DNA of 64,000 bases from Aquatica leii (GCA_035610365.1 CM069433.1:165680882-165744881); one strand, 5' to 3'. Positions 31,275-44,929 are shown, counted from the stretch's first letter. Notes: generated by a model from the sequence alone, not told the origin. Numbers and translations: made by a program.

Positions 31275-34200
31275 GTAAGTTGTCTAACTATCAGGTGGAT
31301 TTTCGGTCAATTTCGAATTTACACGTTACATTCTCTTAAACCCACTATTCGCCCCCTATCAAACTTGCTTATGTTGATAAAAATGTATGTGCCTTCTTGC
31401 TCTAAACATAACAAACAGATAAAAGAACCAATTATATATAATATGTTGATTAGTTCTTCCCTCCGAAAATTGCCTAAACTAAATATCATTATATAAAAAG
31501 CTGCTAAATTCATAAAAATCACACCAACCTTAGTACCAAGTACATTCTATCATCTGATAAATTTCTTAATATCTCATAAATATAAGATTTTTAATGCGTT
31601 TTAAGATCACTTGCAATTTATAGTATTTCAAAACCTTAACACAGAATAGGTAGTCCACAAAGTTGACTAGTTATGATTCTTTCGTTGTAAATCATATGAA
31701 AGTGTAACGTTTTATAACTTTTGTTTTGTCATCGTTGCACATATCTTGAAATTTGTTAAATTGCTTCTCATATTCAGAATGAGGTTTGTTAGTTAGAAAA
31801 TTCTTCACTGCATTTTCACCAATTTTTCTAATTTCAAGTGCCAATTTTATTAAAGTTTAGTAAAACATAAAAACAAAACCTAACAATTTAAACTTTAAAT
31901 TTCATTTGTCACATTATTTTTTACAAACTATCACAAATTTCGTCAAGTTTCAAACTGCAATTTTTTCATTTAAAAATAGAAATAAAAGACGCAAATTAGA
32001 ACAACCTGTGGTGCAAGCATGTTCTTAAGTGAGGTTCGTGACAAGTACGAAAAAAGTTTTTATAAAGACGATAGTAGAAAAGTTATATTAAAAACAATGG
32101 CATTTCAGCATGTTACCAGATTGCAGTAGGCTTTTAATACGCAAAATTTTCAAGACAAGTTTATTGTAATTGTTTTTGTTTACATTTTCTTAAACAAATA
32201 GAACTTACAGAACCTGACAATAAATACATATAAATTATCATTATTTTATTTTTGATTACCGCTTAATCGCTATAGAAACAAATGTTATGACAAATGTTTC
32301 CATAGTTTAAAAATTGAGTTTATTTATTACAGTTGGAAATTCTACATTTTACTAAAAATATAAAAATGTTTTAACTTTCTGTAGTTAATTTGAAAGAATA
32401 TACGTATATTTGTTTTAGGCAAGTACTAACCAATTCTTGTCTTTGCGGCTAGTTAAGGGAGAGTAGCTTATTAAAATTTATGTACCTCATGAGAACGGAA
32501 TGAATTGCTCTAGAAATAATATTTACGATTTCATAGCAGTTTCCTTTAGAACAATTTATTATTAAAAATATCAAATTTAATTTGTGGGTTAGTTTCAAAC
32601 AAAACACAAAAATTTCTATGTAAGTCAACTGGGTAATTTTATAATTTGTTTTAATGTACATATACTTTTTACAATAAAAGTTAAGATATACAAAGATAAT
32701 TGTAAAAAATATAACTAATTTTTTAGATTATGAATTTTACAAAAATTAATTGTTTCGAAAATGCATTGCACAGTTAATTTATGTTAGGCCTAAAATCGTG
32801 TTTATACGGTTATTGTACAAAAACATTTTTCTAAATTTACAAAACTAAACACAATCAATAATTGAATACAATAACAATGCTTTTTTATCGTTTGTATAAA
32901 TAAAATAATTAAAAAATAATTGCATTTGCATGACGATCTACTCAATGAAATAAATTTCGTTTGACAACTACAACAAATATTTGAATTAGTGCTCAAGCAA
33001 TTAACTGTAATAGGTAACGATATACAGTACACCTGATTGAGTCAAGTAAACATGAGCACTCGTCAGTCATTAAAGGTACATAATGTAAATATACTTGAAC
33101 CGCCCGGATTAGTTATTTTATAACGACATAAACAAATAACCGTTTCACTACTAGTGTAATAAGTAATACGTAGTTTTTAAACTTATTAGTAAATACAGAT
33201 CACGTAACATGTCATTTGTATTTTTACGAATATGCCATTATAAATATTGTAATGGTTGCAATGTTTAAAGAAATACACAAAATACGCAACATATCCTAAA
33301 AAAATTTTTTTAAATATAAAATACCAAATTATTATATAATATTAAAATAACAAATCGAACAACGTAAATTGTTTGTATTAAATTAAAACTTAGTTATGCA
33401 TTATAATTTATTGTATTAGAAATTCAAAGCTAAAATTAATATTTCTAAAAACATCAATAAAACTAAAAATTACCTAAAAAACAAAATAAAATATATAAAT
33501 AGAATTGTATTTTAATATAAACAAAACTATGTTTAAATAATTTTTGAGATAAAAAGACATTTCTACCACAGTTTCGTAACAGAATCTCAAAATTCAAATT
33601 TAGTTGAAAAATTTAAAATAAAAAATCAGATAATTAACATTTTAAATTACATCAGACTATGCAGGATAAATCCGTATGAATGTTTCTTCTACACACCGTA
33701 CTTTGACAAGTATCGTTTCAGTTCTTATTTTTCTATATACTATATTTGAATTATTAAATTTAGTCAAATAAAAATTAATAATAAGTAATATTTTGTTTCA
33801 ATCGTGAGTGCAATTTTTGTCACGTAAAATTTTTTACTTTTGATTTTAATACGTTGATCTATGAAGGCATAATAAGTTTAAGTCTGGTTTTATTAATGTT
33901 AATACTTTCGACAAGTAAATCACCGATTTAAATAGTAATTTTTTAGTTTAAAAGTAAGTTTCAAAAAAACACATTTATTAACATTTCTGCTTAATCTAAC
34001 TAAATCTGACAAGACATTTTTAAAATTTATAAGACGATGTATTTATAAAAATTTCATAATTTTTTCTTAGGTTTATAGATACAATTACTTTTACTTTTTT
34101 TATGGTTTTTTTTATTTTTAGTTAAACGGTCATCTTAACAAAACTTTGTTTACCTTGAAATTTCTGCTTTTAATAAACAATTTTTATAATACAAACTAAC

Positions 34201-34460
34201 GAAACAAGTAAATTTATTCTTTTCTAAAAATTGAAAATGTTTAGAATTTCAGTTTTTCAGTATAACCGAAATTTACAACAGTTAATTAACGTGTTATAAT
34301 AATTATCCTTGTTCTCTAATTTAAAAAATGCTAATGTCTCTGTATACTTAAACTATACCATAATTAACCAACTACGACTAAACATACAATATAAAAACTT
34401 AATAACATCTCAGGGTTTTTTTTTTATAAAAAACAACACAAAATTAAAACCTAAAATCTT
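31275..34460. other. No gene seen
   Basis: AT-rich DNA, possibly the intron following the candidate first exon. Only short low-complexity frames. Confidence 0.45.
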
Positions 34461-34468
34461 ACGTAGTA

Positions 34469-34720
34469 TATAAAATCTATTGAAATAGCTGCAATAAACA
34501 CTATATAAGCCAGATAAGACAAAACCTAAAAAATCATAAATACGATTGTCAAAAAAAACAAATGACACTGGTCTTGCATTTCATTATGTTGAAGAAGGTC
34601 ACAATTTTGATATTGATAATCCTATTATCTTAGTTATCATATGTTGACTTTAAAACTAACACCCAAAGTTACACGACAACATGATTCATAAAATCAACAA
34701 AAATCATTAATTTTATTGTA
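34469..34720 (+). pseudogene. Penelope-like GIY-YIG endonuclease fragment
   Basis: Reads YKIY, a stop, NSCNKHYISQIRQNLKN, HKYDCQKK, then in the next frame NDTGLAFHYVEEGHNFDIDNP. It aligns block by block with the fragment at 63730-63910 (YKIDCMDCNKCYIGQTKQ, HQYDCKNKK, ALALHHINIQHNFDF). It retains the Cys and YI of the GIY-YIG core but has a stop and a frameshift. Confidence 0.7.
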
Positions 34721-34739
34721 TAATTTATGTACAATTGTT

Positions 34740-35505
34740 TAATTATTGCATTATAATTTAACATAAACCTTCAAATAGATAACTTTCTATTTAAAATTTT
34801 TATAAATTTTCCTGGTCATACAATTTCTACACAAATTCTTTATGTGTTATTTATTATTCATTATTTGTAATTTTTATTAAATTGTTAAACTAATAATGTT
34901 AATCCTAGCAATTTTGTTGTATTTAGACAACACTAATCTAGTCCAAATTGTAAAACAATTTTCTATTTTAACGATTTTTAACATGTAGATTTATGTATTA
35001 GTTTTTCCTTTTTAAAATTATAACAATTAAATGACAAATTTTATAATTGTGTTAGCTGTGGTTTTTAAAACGTCATTATTAATAATAATACCATAACATT
35101 TAATAAACAAACACAAAAATAAGATTAAAGAAACACAGAAGTGTTTCTAGTAAAAAAAATGTTTTTTTAAATTTCTGTGTTAGAAGCAAATATGAAAATC
35201 TGGTAAATAACGTCATACAGCGACTAATGTATATAGACTCCTATATAAATTGTTCATCGTCAAGATTAATCGGCTACTAACATAAATATTTATCTAAACA
35301 TTGTTGTGCACATTTGACAAACTGTAACCATAGACAAAATAAATTAGTTTATAGAAAACTTTACAATTCTGCTAGGCAAACAAACATTAAAGTATTGTTA
35401 TACACATAAAACAGAAATAAAAGCCAATCAACTTTAAAAAAAATTATAAACGGTTTTCGGTAGTTATTTAGGACAGTCCCTATTCCCTAAGAACCGCTTC
35501 CGTTC
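34740..35505. other. No gene seen
   Basis: AT-rich DNA with no assignable content. Confidence 0.4.
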
Positions 35506-35507
35506 CT

Positions 35508-35660
35508 TATACAGGGTGTATCTAAAATACGAATACAAACTCATAAAGTAGTTTTCTCGTGGCATTAAATGCAATGAAAGATTCAAGATTTGGTCTAAAA
35601 TGGCCCAATTTTGAGATATTTGCAATTAAAGTTTTCAGGTCAGTCTTGACTAAATAAATA
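35508..35660 (+). repeat. Transposon end-like sequence
   Basis: TATACAGGGTGTATCTAAAAT resembles the terminal repeat of IS630/Tc1-type insect transposons, which commonly begin TACAGGGTG. The 130 bases after it are GC-richer than the flanks. No opposite end was found. Confidence 0.35.
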
Positions 35661-37852
35661 AAAATTGTTTGTTGATTGTAACTGTTGTAACCATCATTTA
35701 AAATAAATGATTGGTTGCTTATTTTCGTGACTGACCCGGTATTTAGATTGACGTTATTAATTTCATGTATTTTGAATTTGTTTCAATGGATTTTAGATTG
35801 ATTTTAATAAGTTATTTTAGGTTTTTTAAATTCAAAGTTACAATTTAAAACTGTACATAAAGTTTTTTATTTTGTAACGCCGTGAATCATCTGATTTTGC
35901 GATTTTGTTTATTGAGCATTTTTTCTTTGTTTGTTCAGAATTCCACTGGTAATTTATGTTTCCCTTCTGAGATATCATTATAATTAAATATATTTTAGCC
36001 GTTTGTTTATTTTAAGTTGGTTCAAAAGTTCTTTGTTTTAAGTGCAGTCTTAGTAGAGTCGTACTTGATTTCTTTGTGTCAATCGTTTAGATTACGTGGA
36101 AAATTAAGGCATTAGCATAATTTATTAGGCAGTTTAAATTCTTGTAATATAATATTTTGACAATTTGACATTTTTACGTAGCAACCAAATGCCGTGGTCA
36201 AATACTGACGTAATTTGTTCGGTTTGTCTCCTTATCGCACTTCTTGATGAGATTGTTTTCTTTCATGAAGTTTCGAACACAGCCTTTGTGGAAAGGTTGG
36301 TCGAATAAGTTAATATATAGATGTCATTTTGGTAATAATAGAAAGTTGACTGATAGTCATACGAAAAAACTAATTATCGGTATGAATTTGTCAGGGGTTA
36401 AAGCTACCCTTTTAATTGTAGTAGTACCGCGGAAGGCTTCAACAATGGTACAGTGAATAGTTCGAGTGGAAAAATTTTCCAATTTCGTAAAGCATTTACG
36501 GCTTATTGAAATCACTGTTCATCAGTTTCGTATTAGTATATCGTGGGTTTGTGGTACGTTGTGTTTGGCAATCCCAATTCTCGCCTTGATGGTGGATAAT
36601 TAAAATCTTTCGACAGTAAATGTTTCAAGTCGTTGTGGTACCTTATCGGGAGTCCGGACGACGTCATCTGGCCTAAGCTAACCAGGAGCTCGTCTTCAAA
36701 CAGTAAAGGTATTTATTGATTATCGATTGTTTAGTTATTCGTGAGTTCAGTGTTTAAAAGCTTTGAAATTAGTTTTGAGAATTTATTGATAGTTTTTGAA
36801 TTTTTCGACGATTCAAACCATTTAGTGTTCAAGTGTGCTAATTTTAATTTTATTATTATGCACTAAAATTAGAAAGACGTAATGTAACCAACGTATAAAA
36901 GTTGTTCCGACATTTAAGTAAAGAATGAAAGATATTCTTAATTTGTGTACCATAATTTAAGATTGTACAGTTTGCTTTATATCATCCTTACGGACTTGAC
37001 ACACACGGCCGTTCAGTATTTTATTTTTTTTTACGTTTAAAAAGGTAATTTAGTTTGTTAATTTTTTTTTATTTTCATTTTGTTTTTTTTTAATATTATT
37101 CGTGTCAAATTAAGTTTTAATTGTAGATTTCCTGTTTTATTGCTTGTCTAATTTATTTCATTTCTTTAATAAATGTTAAATTGTTAATGTAACGAAGCTT
37201 TTATTCCGTCGGCCTTCGCGTATGTAAATTATTTTTAGAATATTTTTGATTTTACGTGTGATACACTCATAAGGTAAGTGTATCCATTTGAAGCGGACTC
37301 ATGGTTGGCAAGGGTCTCTAGTCCATTGAGCTTTACTCCTTTCGGATGCCCTTTGATTTTGACTTATCGATTTTGTGTTTTCGTCAAGTTTTCCAAATCA
37401 ATCACGAAATTTTAAATATAACCCACCCCGTCTTCACTGAGCAGCGGCATAACACCGTTTATGTTACTGTATTTCAAGCAAGTGTAGTTGTTTCAACTTT
37501 GGCATGTAACACTATGCGGTAAATAATGAATGTAAATGTTGTAAAATTTATGCAACGTATTGTTGTATTGTGGTAATTATTGTTTTCTTTAATTTTGCAT
37601 CATTTACAAAACCGATAAAAACAATTAAAGAAGATAGTAATGTTTACTTTTAAACATTTAACATGACCTAGCTCATCAAAATGTACTACGTGTACACGAT
37701 CACGTTTCTCTTTGGTTCTAACCAAAACAAGACATATATAATTAAATGCAAAATTTAGCTTTCTTAGAACTGTGTTCTGATTTATTTCTGTCTCAATTTT
37801 TTAACAGATTTCTTTAGTTGATGCTAAGTCATTTGTGTAAACGTATTCGTAC
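35661..37852. other. Unassigned
   Basis: No recognisable protein. TGCCGTGGTCAAAT at 36189 repeats the end motif of the LTR-like repeat (GCCGTGGTCAAAT at 28886), so a further LTR-end fragment may lie here. A GC-richer patch at 36630-36710 and another at 37270-37340 hold no frame I know. Confidence 0.35.
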
Positions 37853-38430
37853 TGTAACGTCCCGTTACAATTCATTACATTTAAAATTCAATTTGCATTA
37901 GCTTATTTTATGCAACTAATCTTGCATTTAAATTTATCCAGTTTGGCAACGTTGCGTCGTAATTGCTTTCGACAATCGACCGTGCAATCGACCCTTGTTC
38001 GACACTTCCGTTTGAACCAGGTTTGCACGTCTTAAATGATGAAAGGAAGACAATTTTCTTAATTTATTAACTGCATTATTGAATAATTAATTTAGTTGAT
38101 TAAATATTAATGATTAAATTCAAATTAATTAAATTGTGCCTTATTTAATTATCAAAACTGTTCGAAACAGATACTTTGCTACGTTTATTACTTTTGAATT
38201 TAATATCAGTTAATATTTATAAGAATGTTTAATGTTTTTATTTATTTCTAATTTAATGGTGGTTGGCGCCTAAATACTGTTTTTTTCTCTTTAATGTAAA
38301 TAGTTATTGTAGTAATGTTATAGTTACAAATAAATTACAAAAAATTCACATCTGTGTATTTTTGTTTCATTCAAGCTCACACCCAGAGGTCTGTGTTCCG
38401 ACAGCTGCCGTGGTAAAAATAATTTTGTTC
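37853..38430 (+). repeat. LTR-like repeat, copy 2 (solo LTR)
   Basis: Starts TGTAACGTCCCG and ends after GGTCTGTGTTCCGACAGCTGCCGTGGT. Shares the order of motifs with 27858-28910, including GGCGCCTAAATACT versus GGCGTCCAAATACT and TTTAATGTAAATAGTTA. It lacks the minisatellite segment of copy 1. No 5-bp duplication could be recognised. Confidence 0.6.
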
Positions 38431-38639
38431 TAATAATAATTTAATATAATTTTATATATTTTTATTTTTCATTACCGTACTTATCGTAATTATAACCGCC
38501 ACACCACACGTAGATTGTGGATTGAGCAATATCTTAATAGACAATTGTCTTGAATAAACTTTATTTTGGCGAGTGTGCAAGGACTTAGAGAAACTGGAAG
38601 TGTTCTTCTTACCTACAAAGGCCGTGATCAAGAAAAACC

Positions 38640-39267
38640 ACCCCATGTATTAGCAACGAAAGAAGAATAAATCTTTTCAATAAAATCAATAAATTGCACA
38701 AAATACGACCACTAATTGAAGCACCGATTGCGAAATTTTATTTCCATGGAGCAACTTTTGTGTCTAGATATTGTAGATATTATATTGGAGAACGTGAGCA
38801 AAATACAAATTTTTCAGATATTGAAGTGAGTTCAATGCAGTTTTGAATTTGGTGGAATGTGTTCCACGAGATAAACATTACGTTGTGTTTTTTGATAATT
38901 GGTTTGCCAGTCCGTAATTGTTTATTAAATTAACAAATCTGGACATAGGTTGTTTCGAAATATTAGACCGCACATTTAGTCTTGATAAATATATGACTTC
39001 TGAAAATCGTGGATACTTTGAGGTAGTTAAAATATGCATAGAACATGTTGATAATTAAGCTGTCAGATGATTGGCAATAAAACTGTTTCATTAGCTTTAA
39101 CATTTAATAGATCCAAAAAGTTAGAAGATTTAATCAACAAAATGGTAGATGGTCTTATTTCGTATTACCGAATAAAGATTCGCTTTAAAAAATACTATTT
39201 GAGATATTTTTTCCACTTCATTCACATAAATTACATAATATGTGGTCTAGCAATAAGTATAGTTTAA
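38640..39267 (+). pseudogene. piggyBac-like transposase fragment
   Basis: Text in several frames: NKLHKIRPLIEAPIAKF near 38690 (the family has KLYKIRPLI...), LNLVECVPRDKHYVVFFDNW near 38850-38900 (family YFDNWFTS, containing a catalytic Asp), MTSENRGYFEVVK near 38995. From 39067 a 66-codon frame reads NRSKKLEDLINKMVDGLISY and RIKIRFKKYYLRYFFHFIH, matching the C-terminal GVDLMD/RYRIKxRSKKWYLRLFYHLLD block of piggyBac transposases. The middle with the first catalytic Asp is largely lost and the frame shifts repeatedly. No TTAA-flanked ends found. Confidence 0.75.
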
Positions 39268-39656
39268 TTGTAAGTTTTGTAATTATTTCAATCAAAAAAA
39301 AAATAATTAAAATAAAATTGTAAAATTTATTCAAAAACAAATTATTGATAAATCTAATAGGTTTCGCAAAACTATGTCGTTCTCTAAGGCGCGAGCATTA
39401 AAACAAATAAGCAGTACAAATTATTATGAATTAAAATATTTAAACGTTTTTATAGCATATAGGTATCAACTACTTTTTATTACTCTAAAACATGAATTTA
39501 ATATGATCGTCGTTCAAAGCAATGTAAATTAGATCACGGCAAAAATTTTATATGTAGATTTCTCGCGCTATGATAGCCCGCGGTTTAGTACTGATTGATC
39601 GGTAGAACGTATAAGACGTGTTCTAAATAAAACGGTATATTTGTCGCACGTAATTT

Positions 39657-39845
39657 TTGAAAGATGCAAAAAATCGTGTAAAATCTATTTTTAAAAATGA
39701 ATTCATAAGACTGTCGTTAGAAGAAAAGGTTGAAATAAAATCCCTCAAACGGCCTACTTCAAATTTAAATCAAGTAAATCAAGCAGATAAAAGTGCGAAA
39801 CGTAATTTTACACGGCATTTTTCTAATGCAGTTTATAATAAATAA
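39657..39845 (+). pseudogene. Possible hAT-type (TTF zinc finger) transposase start
   Basis: A 62-codon frame ending KRNFTRHFSNAVYNK. hAT-like transposases with a TTF zinc finger have a similar phrase just before WLCGC. Here the frame stops at that point. A matching downstream piece appears at 40385. Assignment rests on a short stretch and is tentative. Confidence 0.35.
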
Positions 39846-40384
39846 AAAAAGAACCGTTTTCATTAAACAACGAAAGTTTTATTTACATAAAATCACTTCT
39901 TGAAGTCAATGCCATGTATGACATTGACGTAGGATTGGATTTAATTCTTAACATACAGTTGATTTCATGTAAATAAAAATTTTATCGTTTAATTGTAAAT
40001 AAATTAAATGTTAATTCTTTATTTTTAGTGCAATTTATTTGATGCATTAATTTTAAAGTCGTTTTTTTTTGTTTCTTAAAAAAATTAATTTTTCTCTTTT
40101 TAGCGATGTTAACAATCGTGATTATAGTCCCTAAAACTTTGAAAACGGACAAAAGAATTTCATGTCGATGTAAATTTAAGAATTTTCATTTTTTCATGGA
40201 TCTCATCATCATAATTTTACTAAATTCAAGTGGGACTACTACTACGTTACCCTCTTTTTGATAAAAAAAAAAGATAATCAAAATGAATCAGCATCGTAAA
40301 GGATGATCGCTAAATCATACATTAAAATATATTCCGACACATTGAGAACTGCCTCCTTTTTTTTGAAATCAGTTGTAAAATTAG

Positions 40385-40510
40385 TGATGGTGATACGATA
40401 AATGCAATGTTTTGTTTTCCATGTTTATTGTTTTATTCCGATGGAGCCGATAAAACTGCAAAACATTTTGGTAGTAGAAAACGTTCACATTACCTACAAG
40501 CGTTTTAAAA
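40385..40510 (+). pseudogene. Possible hAT-type TTF zinc-finger fragment
   Basis: One frame reads GDGDTINAMFCFPCLLFYSD then DKTAKHFGSRKRSHYLQAF. The FCFPCLLF motif with its two Cys is characteristic of TTF-type zinc fingers of hAT-related transposases. It would continue the fragment at 39657-39845 after an insertion of about 540 bp of non-coding DNA. Confidence 0.4.
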
Positions 40511-40559
40511 AATGTTGTCTACCTTAAGCCTGTATAAACTCGGCTTTATTTTCACGAGT

Positions 40560-40745
40560 AAGCATTTTTAACGAGCGAATAATAAACATCCAATTTGGAG
40601 AAGAACGAATTGAATACATTTTATTGCTCAAACAGAGATTACAAGACATCTAAAGTTTCAAAATCTCTCAAAAATAGTTTGACCTTTATGTTGACAAGTA
40701 GGCAAAAACTGCCGAAGACATTTTACAATAGCAAAAATTCAAATT
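40560..40745 (+). repeat. Interspersed repeat shared with 12380-12545
   Basis: Inverted relative to the 12.4-kb copy. Contains CATCCAATTTGGAG, TTTATTGCTC and TTTATGTTGACAAGT. In translation it reads FGEERIEYILLLKQRLQDI, similar to the other copy. It follows the hAT-like zinc-finger scrap, so it may be part of the same transposon gene. Confidence 0.55.
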
Positions 40746-40749
40746 TCTG

Positions 40750-43700
40750 ACAGTTAAGAACAATATACTTATTAAATGCTTACCTGCCATTTAAATTAGA
40801 GAAAACATCGTAATTTTATATTATGATTAGTACACACGAGATTTTGTATAAATACTCAACTTTGAAGAAATTCAAGTTGTGATTTGTTCTAGACGACATT
40901 GTTATAACAGGTTTATAAATAAGATCATAAATAAATTAATAATAATTTTTAAAACATGCGTAAACGTGCTATATCCAAATGTTGGAAATAAATATTGTAT
41001 AATATTGTTGTTATTGTTATTTTGTTTTAAGTAATTGAAACGAAAAAAATTATTATGTATTATAAAATTAAAAACTTATTTATCCATCCAGTCCTTTTTG
41101 GTTCAATTCGTAATTAATTTTGTTAAAAAAAACTGAGAATTTTTTTACAACAGCTATTATAAACACATGTAAATTTTAATATTACGTTGAGTATAATTTT
41201 TTTTGGTTTAATATTAAGTTGATTAAAAAGTGATAACAATATTGAATCATAGACTCAGATTTGAAGTGGTTTGAAATTATAAAATTACTTTTGAGTTCGC
41301 ATAATTTATAAAGAAGCTTTTCTGCGCGATGTTTTAAAGACAATAGCATAGCAAAACGCCTATATTATTTTGTTATATCCGTAAGAATAAATTCGTCGTG
41401 TCAATTTCGTGTACAACGCTAATCACGTGACAAGTTCTTTACAAATTACCTAAACTACACCAAAACATTTCAACTTGGAAACGGCGAATTTTAAGAAAGG
41501 CAACACAAATCAAGTATTTAGCTAAAAGTTTAAACTGATATACTTTAAACAAAATCAAATATGGACTGACTTCGTCTTCATTTTGTAAACGAACTTTTCT
41601 AATACTTTTGAACTCAGTATATAATATATAAATTTAGATCGACAAAATGTATGTGAGGGGTTTTGTGTTAAAAATTAGCACCTTCATTTTATAAACGAAA
41701 ATACTAACACATACTTAGATTTATACAGAAAAAAAACGACCTTGTATAAGTAAATACTTTTAACTAAAACTAATGTGATTCAGTTATTATAACAAGACTA
41801 AGTAAAATTTTAAAGTTTTTGCAAAACCTCTATAATCATTTTATTTAATTCTAATTAATAAAAATTCTTACCTTTTGAATTTCTTTTCATTTTTTTGAAA
41901 ATCAACATATATGTTAGAAAAATGCCCAAGTTTGAGTCCACACAAAACCATTAATAACAATTAAAGTTTACAACGTACGTAATAAGTTTATAACTAATTC
42001 AAAACGCAACACATTATACCGACAAACATTGCACACTATTGAATTTCCATCGGTTATCATTCGCGATTTATCAACATTTAACATTCGTTTTAAATTAGTC
42101 ATCGAGCTGCAAAACTCTTAAGTTGTTAAACTACAAATATTTGTTATCTTTGTTTCAAATAAATTGATAAAAAATGTTTGTAAAAACTTTACGACTTCTC
42201 TCGTTCATTTGTTTTTTATGAGTTTATTTTGTAGTGAAAGATACTAGTACTCGTAAACTCTAAATTGATTTTGATATTGTACGAAGTTCATTACGTTTAT
42301 ACTATATTTATCCTTATCAAAAGTCGTCTAAACTACCTGTGATGTCTAGAGAATTGGTTTACATTTGAGCTGTTATGAAAAAGTAAGCTTTTATGTGCAG
42401 ATAAATTTTTACTTAGTTATTTTATATCATATTAGACTTGACGTTACATACAAAGTATGAGAGTAAATTATGTTATACTTGAGAAGCAGTATCTTCCAAA
42501 ACTCAATTACGAAGTATGTTATAAAAGACTACATATAATTTTTGTAAATTTGTAATTATAAAGTTAAATATTGTGTTTAAAACATCCGTAATTTGTGTTT
42601 AGCAACTTCACGGAAAATTAATCATTTTAGGTTTTTTAATTTAAAACAAATTTTCTATCTTAAAAAACTAAAACAAAAACTAAATACAGGTACATATAAT
42701 AATTAAAAACATTCATTAAATTAAATTACTTTATACGGTACGGCAGTACACTCGTAGGTTTATAAAAAAAACCGTTTTTTAGAAAAATATAAATGTGTAC
42801 ATTAAATTAAATATTTTTTGTAAGTAAAAACACTAGTTAACAAAATAATATTAAAATTATGTAAAAAAAAGGTCATAAATTTTTATACTTGTATTGTAAC
42901 CACTAATTAAATTATTTGATAATGTAATATTTGTAATACTGTTTACAAATGTTTATTAAACAATTTAATGCGATTTTAAATTTTGCACAATTTTACAAAA
43001 ATTTGTTAATTTATAATGTTATAAAACCTCAATAAAAATCAAATCTACCCTATAAATAAAACAAGTATTTATTTTTTTTTATAAATGAATTGAAAAAGCT
43101 AGTAAATGATTGCCACCATATCACTGTGAGTTGTCTCACTGAATTCATACCAGAATAAATCACTCGCTGTTAGTTACTACACTTATTCTAATATTGATTT
43201 TTTTAAAATTGAATGCATGATTTTTTGTTCACTAAAGTAATAAAGAACAATCAGACTACCGTATAAGCAACCAACAATATACTTATTTTTATTTTATTAT
43301 TCGTGTAAGTCACTTTTTTTAGTAGAAGGTACTTATTTCCATCTGTTCGGCAATTGAAGTATATTATGTATATTATTTACCTGCGGTTAAAAAAGTGCTA
43401 CTTCACAACCTGCTATTATATATAATAATGAAAGCGTATGAATTACCCTCAATTTAAATATTTGGATAAATATGCCTAATTTTAAAAATGAATAAAATTA
43501 TAAACTACTTTATTTTACGTACCTTGTTTAAATAGGGTTATTTTTATATTATACCTGTTTTGTCTACTGGTAATAGGTTTGCAGAATCTACAAATGCAGA
43601 GAAAAGACATTTAAAATACTTGAATTAACGCAATTTTAAAACAAAAGCATGTTATTACACTGATGCTTTTAAAACGTAAAAAAAACTAAATAAATAATAA

Positions 43701-44495
43701 CATTCAGCCAAAGATAGTTACTCCAAAACGCCGAAATCTTACCAACACTAACTAACTTTAATTTAAATTTAATAAGTTATGCTTTAGATAGTAAAGTGAC
43801 AAAGAGCTTTGAGCATGTAGGCGTATTTCTCGTTTGACTCTATATTTTCTTGTAATCTAATAGATATTAATACATATGTTTCTCAATTTTTCAATTCAAT
43901 TTTAATTTAAGAAGGTACATAAATAGAATTATAATTCAAATCAAAAAGTTTCTTACCGCATAATACAGGTGCTAAAGAAAAAATAAATAAGCTTGTAAAT
44001 ATGCAATTAATGTTACACAACAAAAAACAACGCAATAAAAGTTATACGCGTAAAAAGTAATACATTAAAATATTTTAAAAAGGAAAACAAGCAAAAGTTT
44101 ACTTTCAAACTGTTTTAATTAATGTTAATAATGTCTTACGTTATATAAAAAATGCACGTTAGCTATAACACAATGTGTACAATGTGTTAAATAATTAAAA
44201 CAACAGAAAGCAGGTTAAACATATAGTATCCACTTTTGCGAATACATAAAAAAAACATAACACTTTTTTTTACATAGACTACTTAGTTTACAAACTGTGA
44301 ATAAAAACAGTATATTGTAATAACATTAATTGTCTCAATAAAAGTTACTACGTAATATAGTTAGTGAAGTATGATCGACAAGACCAAAATTTAACAATCA
44401 GAAACACGTAAAACCACACTATCAAAGAATATAAATTTAATTTTAAACCAAATCCTAATATGTAACAAAAACTGTAAAATATGTTTAAAAAATAC
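40750..44495. other. No gene seen
   Basis: Long AT-rich stretch without assignable coding, RNA or repeat features. Confidence 0.5.
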
Positions 44496-44497
44496 TA

Positions 44498-44690
44498 TAA
44501 TACAAGGTGATTCACGAAACTGGGAGATTAGACGTATAAAGAAAATGATAAAATGTATTTGCTTCAAAGTTAGTATATACATATGTATGTACATATGATC
44601 AATTAAACTAAAATAGTTGGAACATAGGGACATATTCGGTTATACCCAAAGTAGTCTAAAACTTCTTTATTATAATAGAACACTCTGTAT
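44498..44690. repeat. MITE-like element
   Basis: Left end TACAAGGTGATTC and right end GAACACTCTGTATA are imperfect inverted repeats about 190 bp apart, and the CAAGGTG/CAGAGTG ends resemble those of Tc1/IS630-type transposons. The interior has no coding capacity. Likely a non-autonomous derivative. Confidence 0.4.
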
Positions 44691-44770
44691 ATTTTTGCAT
44701 TTTTGTGTTCTACAATAAATTGTTTTGTGTAAACATAAACGTTTTCAAGAAAATAATGAATATGTGTATT

Positions 44771-44914
44771 TTGTCAAAATTAAAATTGTGTTGCAACTGA
44801 ACATGATGCAAGCACAACGCAGTTTTTTTCGATCTTGGTATTGCTGTCTGAGACCAAAAAACTGCATTGTGTCTTACATCATGTTCAGTTGCAACACAGC
44901 TTTAATTTTGAAAA
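44771..44914. repeat. Foldback inverted repeat, about 60-bp arms
   Basis: Left arm GTCAAAATTAAAATTGTG... TTGCAACTGAACATGATG...AACGCAGTTTTTTT pairs with the right arm (AAAAAACTGCATTGTG...CATCATGTTCAGTTGCAA...). The arms are about 60 bp and roughly 90% complementary, with a 25-base loop containing GATCTTGG. Could be a MITE or a snap-back duplication, since no target-site duplication was recognised. Confidence 0.85.
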
Positions 44915-44929
44915 CCCTTCGATCTTAGA

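Noticed and set aside
31128..31496. 122-codon open frame
   Set aside because: It starts at TTG and runs across a perfect splice donor at 31274 into AT-rich DNA. No similarity to a known protein; the region is better read as an untranslated exon and intron.
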